From NCBI GenBank assembly GCA_024709955.1, contig JANJVS010000165.1, positions 1 through 43,777 on the forward strand: a stretch of 43,777 nt of DNA. The letters are read 5' to 3'. The notes under the pieces were generated by a model, which saw only the letters and a program-made list of their open reading frames with translations, made no database searches and was not told where the DNA came from. The translations under genes and the position numbers were made by a program. Below, piece after piece: positions 37,925-43,777 of this stretch. How positions within the stretch are numbered: position 1 is the first letter of the stretch; each line of letters begins with the position of its first letter. This DNA comes from Rhodocyclaceae bacterium. GTDB lineage: Bacteria; Pseudomonadota; Gammaproteobacteria; Burkholderiales; Rhodocyclaceae.

Positions 37925-40159
37925 GTGAAGCCGCGTTTCCGATCCCTGTTGATCCTGGCCCTCACCATGCCGATGCTGGCCGCCGGCAGCCTGGCAGGTT
38001 GGCTGTCGTTCAGCAACACCGAGCGGGCGGTAAACGATCTGGCCGATAAATACCGCCATGAGGTCATTGGCAATGTCACGGCAGATCTGAATGCCCACTT
38101 GGCGGGCGTGCAGAGGGTTGTCGAACTGAACGCCCGGCAAGGCTGGGACCTGTCGGATTTGAAAGGCTTGCAAAGACGCCTGTTCAATCAGTTGCTGGCT
38201 TTCCAAACGCCCACCCAGATTGCCGTCGGCACGACGGAGCGCGTTTTCGTGGGCGTAGAGCGCCGTCCGGACGACAAGGTCATGCTCAGCCACTCGGACC
38301 TGTCCACGGGATATGGCCTCAATACCTACGCCGCAACCCGCCATGGCGAGCCGCACGGCTATAGCGTCAGCGTGCCGGACTACGATCCGCGCCAGCAGCT
38401 CTGGTACAGGCGCGCGGAAAACGCGCTGGGCACGATTTGGACCGACCCCTTCTATTACCCTGGCGAGAAAACGCTGCAGATCGCCGCGGCACGCCCGGCA
38501 TTCGATGCCCTCGGCCAGTTCTCCGCGGTCTATGTCGCCGCCATGAACCTGGAGAAAACAAGCCGCTTCCTGAGGGAGTTGTCGCTCGCCGGCGGCGCAC
38601 GAGCATTCATCATCGACCGCAAGGGCCTGCTGATCGCCTCATCCCTGGATGAACCGCTGATCCGGGACGAAAGCTTGTTCGACCGCCTGCCGGCAATCGA
38701 AAGCCGCGACGCCGTCGTCCGGAAAATCGCCGGCCGCATCAGGACTGCCGCGGCAACCCTTCAGGCGCCGCTCGAGCGGCAGGAAATGCGCATCGAAGCC
38801 GAGCAGGATGTGCATTATGTCGAGGCGCGTCCCTACCGCTTCGACGAGGGAATCGAATGGCTTGTCGTTGTCGCCATCCCGGAATCCGGCCTGATCGGCC
38901 ACGTGAAGGACGGCAACAGCACCACCATGTTTCTGCTGCTGGCGCTGACCCTGCCAGCACTGGGTCTCGCCATCCTCATCGCCCACTGGATCGACGTGCC
39001 GGTCAGTCGCCTGTCGCGGGCCGCCGAGGCGATCGCCTCAGGCCGGTTGGACGAGTCGATCGAAATCACCCAGCCGCGCGAACTCGCTTCGCTGGGAGAA
39101 TCCTTCAACGCCATGACGGCAAGGCTGCGCGAGAGTTTCGCGGCGCTGGAGCAATCGAAGCAGAAGCTCGAAGAGCGGGTCATCGAGCGAACACGGGAGC
39201 TAGACGGGCAGAACAGCGCCCTGATCGAGGAAATCCACCGGCGCGAAGCGGCCGAACACGGCATACGGCGGGAACGCGATTTCACGCGGCGGGTGATCAA
39301 TTCCCTGCCGGGCATTTTTTTCCTGGTCGACGAGGAGGGGCAGGATGTCCTCTGGAACACCAACCTGGAAACCGTCACCGGTTACGACGGCGAGGAACTG
39401 GCCAGCCTGAGCCTGTTCAGCCTCTTCGACGCGAACAGCCGGATCGCGTTGCGGCACAAGTTGCAGGAAGCCTTCGCGCAGGGCCACGCCGAATGCGAGG
39501 CGATCATCGTCGCCAGGGACGGCCGGCGCATCCCCTTCCACATCAAGGGGGAGTGCATCGAGATGGATGGCAGTCCGCACGTGATCGGCATGGGTGTCGA
39601 CATTACCCAGCGCAAGCGCCTCGAGGACGAGTTGCGCCGCCTGGCGACAACCGATGCGCTGACCGGCGTCGCCACGCGCGGCCACTTCCTCGACAGCGCG
39701 GAACTCGAGATAGAACGCACCCACCGCTACCAGAGGCCGCTCTCGGTGATGATGCTGGACATCGACCACTTCAAGTCCATCAACGACAGCCACGGCCATG
39801 CCGCAGGCGACATGGCGATTCAGAAGGTCGTCGGCGTCCTCAAGCAACTGCTCCGCGGCGAGGACCTGGTGGGGCGGCTGGGCGGCGAGGAATTCGGGGT
39901 ATTGCTGCCCGAGACCGACAGTGCGCGCGCCGTCATCGTGGCCGAGCGTATCCGCGAACAGATCGCAGCGCTGCATATCGTCAGCGGCGAAAGCAGGATA
40001 TCGCTCACCGTCAGCATTGGCGTAACGGAATACCAGCGCTTCGACACGGGGATCGATGGCTTGCTGTTGAGGGCCGACCTGGCCCTCTACTCAGCCAAGC
40101 ACGGCGGCCGCAATCGCACCGTCCTCCGCGTCGCCGCCCGGGAAACGGAGGCGGCGTAG
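37925..40159 (+). CDS. Cache-HAMP-PAS-GGDEF diguanylate cyclase
   Basis: The 744-residue protein should synthesise c-di-GMP in response to a periplasmic signal. It has TM1 (about 7-28), a dCache-type sensor (about 35-325, including YGLNTYAATRHGEPHGYSVSVPDYDPRQQLWYRRA), TM2 (about 334-354), HAMP (about 355-405), a coiled coil (about 403-445), a PAS domain (about 452-565) and a GGDEF domain (about 570-740). The active-site motif is the functional variant GGEEF (653-657), with the inhibitory I-site RxxD (RGED, 644-647) five residues before it, so product inhibition is likely. No EAL domain follows. The start is GTG at 37925 with no clear ribosome-binding site; a later ATG (MPMLAAG) is possible. 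Confidence 0.9.
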   Translation: MKPRFRSLLILALTMPMLAAGSLAGWLSFSNTERAVNDLADKYRHEVIGNVTADLNAHLAGVQRVVELNARQGWDLSDLKGLQRRLFNQLLAFQTPTQIAVGTTERVFVGVERRPDDKVMLSHSDLSTGYGLNTYAATRHGEPHGYSVSVPDYDPRQQLWYRRAENALGTIWTDPFYYPGEKTLQIAAARPAFDALGQFSAVYVAAMNLEKTSRFLRELSLAGGARAFIIDRKGLLIASSLDEPLIRDESLFDRLPAIESRDAVVRKIAGRIRTAAATLQAPLERQEMRIEAEQDVHYVEARPYRFDEGIEWLVVVAIPESGLIGHVKDGNSTTMFLLLALTLPALGLAILIAHWIDVPVSRLSRAAEAIASGRLDESIEITQPRELASLGESFNAMTARLRESFAALEQSKQKLEERVIERTRELDGQNSALIEEIHRREAAEHGIRRERDFTRRVINSLPGIFFLVDEEGQDVLWNTNLETVTGYDGEELASLSLFSLFDANSRIALRHKLQEAFAQGHAECEAIIVARDGRRIPFHIKGECIEMDGSPHVIGMGVDITQRKRLEDELRRLATTDALTGVATRGHFLDSAELEIERTHRYQRPLSVMMLDIDHFKSINDSHGHAAGDMAIQKVVGVLKQLLRGEDLVGRLGGEEFGVLLPETDSARAVIVAERIREQIAALHIVSGESRISLTVSIGVTEYQRFDTGIDGLLLRADLALYSAKHGGRNRTVLRVAARETEAA

Positions 40160-40182
40160 CCCTTCCGCGGATGCCCGCTTCC

Positions 40183-41976
40183 TTACAACGCCTCTTCAGG
40201 CACGGCCAACGCGCCGGCACCGCCTCTGACCACGGTGGCGGCCAGGCCGGGCGCCTGGGACAGCAGATGGTCGGCAAAGAAGCGCGCCGTGCTGATTTTC
40301 GCCTTGTAGAAACCGTCGTCGCCGGCGCCTGAACCAAGCTGCCTCTGCGCCACCAGAGCGGCACGCGCCATCTGCCAGCCGCCGCTGACGATGCCCATCA
40401 GGCGCAGGAAGGGCACGGCGCCGACATGAACGCCCTTGATGTCCTGGCTGAAGTTCGTCGCGACATGGGTGGCCGCCTCGGCCAGCGCCTGCACGCCGCG
40501 CGAGAAACCGGCATGGATGGCGGCGAATTCCTCGCCCGGCTGTTTCGCCAGCGCCTCCTCGACCTGCTTCATGATCCCGATGACGGCCTTGATGGTGGCC
40601 CCGCCCTCCCGGGCGATCTTGCGGCCGATGAGATCGTTGGCCTGGATGCCGGTAGTGCCCTCGTAGATGGTAGTGATGCGGGCGTCGCGCAGGTACTGCG
40701 CAGCGCCGGTTTCCTCGATGAAGCCCATGCCGCCATGGATCTGCACGCCGAGCGAGGCGACCTCGATGCCGGTCTCGGTACTCCAGCCCTTGACGACCGG
40801 GATCATCAGGTCGACGAAGGCCTGGTTGCGCTTGCGCTCCTCGGCGTCCGGATGGCGCGCGGCGGCGTCGTGCGCCGCGGCAACGACGTAGGCCAGGGCG
40901 CGCATCGCCTCGGCCTGCGATTTCATCAGCATCAGCATGCGGCGGATGTCGGGGTGGCGGATGATCGGCACCGGGCCGGAGCCGTCGGCCAGGTCGCGCC
41001 CCTGGATGCGTTCCCTGGCGTACTCCAGCGCACGCTGGTAGGCGCGGTCGGCGATGGCTACGCCCTCGAGGCCGACGGCGAAGCGCGCCGCATTCATCAT
41101 CACGAACATGTACTTGAGGCCTTCGTTCTCCTTGCCGACGAGGTAGCCGATGGCGCCGCCGTTGTCGCCGTAGGCCATGACGCAGGTCGGGCTGGCATGG
41201 ATGCCCAGCTTGTGTTCGATGGAAACGCAGCGCACGTCGTTGCGGGCGCCCGGCGAACCATCGGCATTGAGCAGAAACTTCGGCACGACGAAGAGCGAAA
41301 TGCCCTTCACCCCCTCGGGCGCATCCGGCGTGCGCGCCAGCACGAGGTGGATGATGTTGTCGGTCATGTCGTGCTCGCCGTAGGTGATGAAGATCTTCTG
41401 GCCGAAGACCTTGTAGGTGCCATCGCCCTGCGGCACGGCGCGCGAGCGCACCAGCGCCAGGTCGGAGCCGGCCTGCGGCTCGGTCAGGTTCATGGTGCCG
41501 GTCCAGCTGCCCTCGATCATTTTCGGCAGGTAGGTGGCCTTCAGCTCCGGCGATCCGTTCAGCGTGATCGCCTCGATGGCACCGGTGGTGAGCAGCGGGC
41601 ACAGCGAGAAGGCCATGTTGGACGCCTTCCACATCTCCTGCACGGCGGCGACCACCACCTTGGGCATGCCCTGCCCGCCGTATTCCGGTTCGCAGCCGAT
41701 GCCGTTCCAGCCGTTCTCGACGAACTGCCTGTAGGCCTCCTTGAAGCCAGCCGGCATGGTGACCTTGCTGTCATGCCACTTGGCGCCCTCGTGGTCGCCG
41801 GAGCCGTTGATCGGCGACAGCGCCCCGGCGGCGAACTTGCCGGCCTCCTCGAGGATGGCATCGACGGTGTCGGGGGTTGCTTCCTCGTATCCCGGCAGCT
41901 TGCCGACCTGCTCGATGCCGGCCAGTTCGCGCAGGACGAATTGCATGTCACGCAAGGGGGCGGAATAGGTGCTCAT
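40183..41976 (-). CDS. Acyl-CoA dehydrogenase, large (about 600-residue, DmdC-like) type
   Basis: This flavoenzyme introduces a 2,3-double bond into an acyl-CoA and gives electrons to ETF. The 597 residues contain the three-domain ACAD core (about 35-440), with MNLTEPQAGSDLALVRSRA (FAD-binding loop), GFIEETGAAQYLRDARITTIYEGTTGIQ (the catalytic-Glu region) and RKIAREGG, plus the extra C-terminal helical domain found in the 3-methylmercaptopropionyl-CoA dehydrogenase-like group. Substrate specificity cannot be told from the sequence; fatty acyl-CoA is equally likely. A clear AAGGAG site precedes the ATG at 41976. The start overlaps the CbiM-like gene by four bases. Confidence 0.92.
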   Translation of the reverse strand: MSTYSAPLRDMQFVLRELAGIEQVGKLPGYEEATPDTVDAILEEAGKFAAGALSPINGSGDHEGAKWHDSKVTMPAGFKEAYRQFVENGWNGIGCEPEYGGQGMPKVVVAAVQEMWKASNMAFSLCPLLTTGAIEAITLNGSPELKATYLPKMIEGSWTGTMNLTEPQAGSDLALVRSRAVPQGDGTYKVFGQKIFITYGEHDMTDNIIHLVLARTPDAPEGVKGISLFVVPKFLLNADGSPGARNDVRCVSIEHKLGIHASPTCVMAYGDNGGAIGYLVGKENEGLKYMFVMMNAARFAVGLEGVAIADRAYQRALEYARERIQGRDLADGSGPVPIIRHPDIRRMLMLMKSQAEAMRALAYVVAAAHDAAARHPDAEERKRNQAFVDLMIPVVKGWSTETGIEVASLGVQIHGGMGFIEETGAAQYLRDARITTIYEGTTGIQANDLIGRKIAREGGATIKAVIGIMKQVEEALAKQPGEEFAAIHAGFSRGVQALAEAATHVATNFSQDIKGVHVGAVPFLRLMGIVSGGWQMARAALVAQRQLGSGAGDDGFYKAKISTARFFADHLLSQAPGLAATVVRGGAGALAVPEEAL

Positions 41977-42644
41977 GTTCTTTTCTCCTTCAGATAGCGA
42001 TCGTCATCGAACGTGCTCACCCAGCTCGGGAGATACACGACGAAGAGGGTAATAAAGGCACCGGTGAGCCATGCTTCGGAAAAACCGACGAGCATGAAAT
42101 ACGGCAGATAGTCGCCGAGCAGCGTCTGGCCATCGTAGACCGATGCGGTCCACAGGAACATCGTGGCCATGAGCGCCGTGACGGCGAGGACAACCGCCGC
42201 GTTGGCGAAGGCACCGGCAAACAGGTAAACGAAAATATTGCGCGGCAGGAATCGTTCGACCAGTCGCAGGCCGCCCCAGGCCGTGGCGGTCGGCAGCAAG
42301 GCCGTCAGGCCGGCGTTCAGGCCGTAGGCAGCCCAGCCTGCGGCGCCGTTGGCGGTCGTCGCGGCCAGCACGGCCAGCATACCGAGAAAAGCCAGCCGGA
42401 AACCGAACATGAGCGTCAGTGCGGTGGCGCCGAGGAAATGCAGGGTCAGGCCTGGCTTGACGCCGGCTTTCATGCCCCACAACAAGCTGAGCACGACGAT
42501 GGCGCCGAACCAGACATGGGACGCGCCGGCGCCGCCGATGCGCTTCCACGGTGCGCTGCGCGCGGCCCACAGAACAACCGGCAGCAGGAGCAGCCAGGCC
42601 GCCCATTGCCACGTCTCCGGAAAGAGCCCGTCCGGAAAATTCAT
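41973..42644 (-). CDS. CbiM-like (COG3235-type) ECF permease-family membrane protein
   Basis: The 223-residue protein has about six to seven transmembrane segments and resembles CbiM/NikM substrate-binding permeases of energy-coupling factor transporters ([24 protein letters not shown] near the N-terminus). In CbiM/NikM the second residue is a metal-binding histidine (MHIPDG); here it is MNFPDG, so His2 is replaced by Asn, while His69 in TLHFLG is kept. No CbiN, CbiQ or CbiO is nearby. It sits between etfA (18 bases upstream) and the acyl-CoA dehydrogenase (four-base overlap), which is unexpected. The substrate is unknown; cobalt or nickel transport is doubtful. Confidence 0.75.
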   Translation of the reverse strand: MNFPDGLFPETWQWAAWLLLLPVVLWAARSAPWKRIGGAGASHVWFGAIVVLSLLWGMKAGVKPGLTLHFLGATALTLMFGFRLAFLGMLAVLAATTANGAAGWAAYGLNAGLTALLPTATAWGGLRLVERFLPRNIFVYLFAGAFANAAVVLAVTALMATMFLWTASVYDGQTLLGDYLPYFMLVGFSEAWLTGAFITLFVVYLPSWVSTFDDDRYLKEKRT

Positions 42645-42662
42645 GGCCGGTGCTTGAGGCGG

Positions 42663-43595
42663 TCAGCCCAGCTCCGTCACCAGTTCCGGCACGGCCTGGA
42701 ACAGGTCGGCCACCAGGCCATAGTCGGCCACCTGGAAGATCGGTGCCTCGGGGTCCTTGTTGATGGCGACGATCACCTTGCTGTCCTTCATGCCGGCCAG
42801 GTGCTGGATGGCGCCCGAGATGCCGATGGCGATGTAGAGGTCCGGCGCGACGATCTTGCCGGTCTGGCCGACCTGGTAGTCGTTCGGCACGAAGCCGGCG
42901 TCGACCGCCGCGCGCGAGGCGCCGAGCGCCGCGCCGAGCTTGTCGGCCAGCGGCTCGAGCACGCTGCGATAATTCTCGCCGTTGCCCATGCCGCGGCCGC
43001 CGGAGACGATGATCTTCGCCGCCCCCAGCTCGGGACGCGCGCTCTTGGTGAGCTCGCGGCCGACCAGCTTGGAGACGCCGAGGTCGGCCCCCGCCGCCAG
43101 CGGTTCGACGGCGGCCGAGCCGCCCTTGCCGCAGGCCTCGAAGGCGGTGCCGCGCACGGTGATGACCTTCACGGCGTCGGCGCTCTTCACCGTCGCCAGC
43201 GCGTTGCCGGCGTAGATCGGGCGCACGAAGGTGTCAGCGGATTCGACGGCGACGATGTCGGAGATCTGCGCCACGTCGAGCAGCGCTGCCACGCGCGGCA
43301 GCACGTTCTTGCCGAAGGTGGAGGCCGGTGCCAGGATGTGCGTGTAGCCGGCGGCATTGGCATGGACCAGCGCGGCTACGTTCTCCGGCAGCTGCTCGGC
43401 ATAGGGCGCGGCGTCGGCGATGCGCACCTTGGCGACGCCGTCGAGCTGGGCCGCTTCCTGGGCGACGGCAGCACAGCCGCTGCCGGCCACCAGCACGTGG
43501 ATTTCGCCGCCGAGCTTCTTCGCGGCGGTCAGGGTGTTCAGCGTCGCCGCCTTGAGCGACGCGTTGTCGTGTTCGGCAATGACCAGAATGTTCAT
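42663..43595 (-). CDS. etfA: Electron transfer flavoprotein alpha subunit
   Basis: EtfA binds the FAD of the ETF heterodimer, which collects electrons from acyl-CoA dehydrogenases and passes them to ETF-QO. The 310 residues show the N-terminal domain ([38 protein letters not shown]) and the FAD-binding C-terminal domain with [73 protein letters not shown], plus [23 protein letters not shown]. The length is normal. The start codon overlaps the etfB stop by one base (TGATG), showing translational coupling. An acyl-CoA dehydrogenase follows in the same operon. Confidence 0.97.
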   Translation of the reverse strand: MNILVIAEHDNASLKAATLNTLTAAKKLGGEIHVLVAGSGCAAVAQEAAQLDGVAKVRIADAAPYAEQLPENVAALVHANAAGYTHILAPASTFGKNVLPRVAALLDVAQISDIVAVESADTFVRPIYAGNALATVKSADAVKVITVRGTAFEACGKGGSAAVEPLAAGADLGVSKLVGRELTKSARPELGAAKIIVSGGRGMGNGENYRSVLEPLADKLGAALGASRAAVDAGFVPNDYQVGQTGKIVAPDLYIAIGISGAIQHLAGMKDSKVIVAINKDPEAPIFQVADYGLVADLFQAVPELVTELG

Positions 43596-43777
43596 CAGAT
43601 CACCTTCGCTTCGTTCTTGAGTTTGTCCACCAGCTGCTTGACGTCGGCCACCTTGACGCCGCCGGCGCGCTTGGGCGGCTCGGCGACCTTCAGCGTGGTC
43701 AGGCGCGGCGCGACGTCGACGCCGAGGTCGGCCGGCTTCAGGGTGTCGAGCGGCTTCTTCTTGGCCTTCATGATGTT
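43595..43777 (-). CDS. etfB: Electron transfer flavoprotein beta subunit (C-terminal part)
   Basis: The last 60 codons of etfB run off the right edge of the window. They encode [59 protein letters not shown], which is the typical C-terminal end of bacterial EtfB, including the recognition region for dehydrogenases in its KKKPLD segment. The TGA overlaps the etfA ATG by one base. Confidence 0.93.
   Translation of the reverse strand, partial: NIMKAKKKPLDTLKPADLGVDVAPRLTTLKVAEPPKRAGGVKVADVKQLVDKLKNEAKVI

Overview
The window is a GC-rich bacterial chromosome segment. Gene content fits a betaproteobacterium, probably Rhodocyclaceae-like: a succinylase-type dap cluster, PilU, a DUF1631 protein, PrmB, a YkvM-type QueF, and ETF/ETF-QO-linked acyl-CoA oxidation. 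This placement is inferred from gene families, not from a marker tree. No rRNA, tRNA, CRISPR array, IS element or integrase was seen. The first ~170 bases look like an assembly artefact at a contig end: a 71-bp fold-back around G- and T-runs and an adapter-like 12-mer.

Left part (245-9743, all +): queF; a DUF2189 membrane protein; dapC-dapD-pilU-dapE (lysine/peptidoglycan precursor synthesis with a type IV pilus retraction ATPase inside); a flavin reductase-like protein; a small membrane protein; a SAM methyltransferase; a DUF2914 membrane protein; and prmB.

Centre (9789-23824) is the most unusual part. A + strand operon encodes an exported TPR-CHAT (caspase-like) protein, a haemagglutinin-type two-partner secretion exoprotein (TpsA) and its outer-membrane transporter (TpsB). 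It meets head-on, one base apart, a tightly overlapping six-gene - strand operon: CHASE2 adenylate cyclase, MlaE-like permease, degenerate MlaF-like ABC protein without a Walker A motif, MCE (MlaD-like) protein, TPR lipoprotein and FecR-domain protein. Two + strand genes (secreted Ig-like protein, zinc-ribbon membrane protein) diverge from the cyclase. My inference is an envelope system joining cAMP signalling, an Mla-like inner-membrane complex whose own ABC subunit is probably inactive, and a secreted adhesin with a protease-like partner.

Right part (23890-43777): an RluF-like pseudouridine synthase and rlmJ; an ABC-type substrate-binding protein paired with a 1365-residue hybrid histidine kinase; acetoacetyl-CoA synthetase plus a hotdog thioesterase, divergent from ETF-ubiquinone oxidoreductase; a DUF1631 protein and a Cache-PAS-GGDEF diguanylate cyclase around a ~650-bp intergenic region with several inverted repeats; and an etfB-etfA-CbiM-like-acyl-CoA dehydrogenase operon that runs off the right edge. 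Acyl-CoA dehydrogenase, ETF and ETF-QO together form an electron route to ubiquinone.

Five copies of a small dispersed repeat (short form ~27 bp, long form ~51-55 bp) occur at 1408, 4838, 6027, 23836 and 30161. Two of them lie inside reading frames (dapE and the hybrid kinase).
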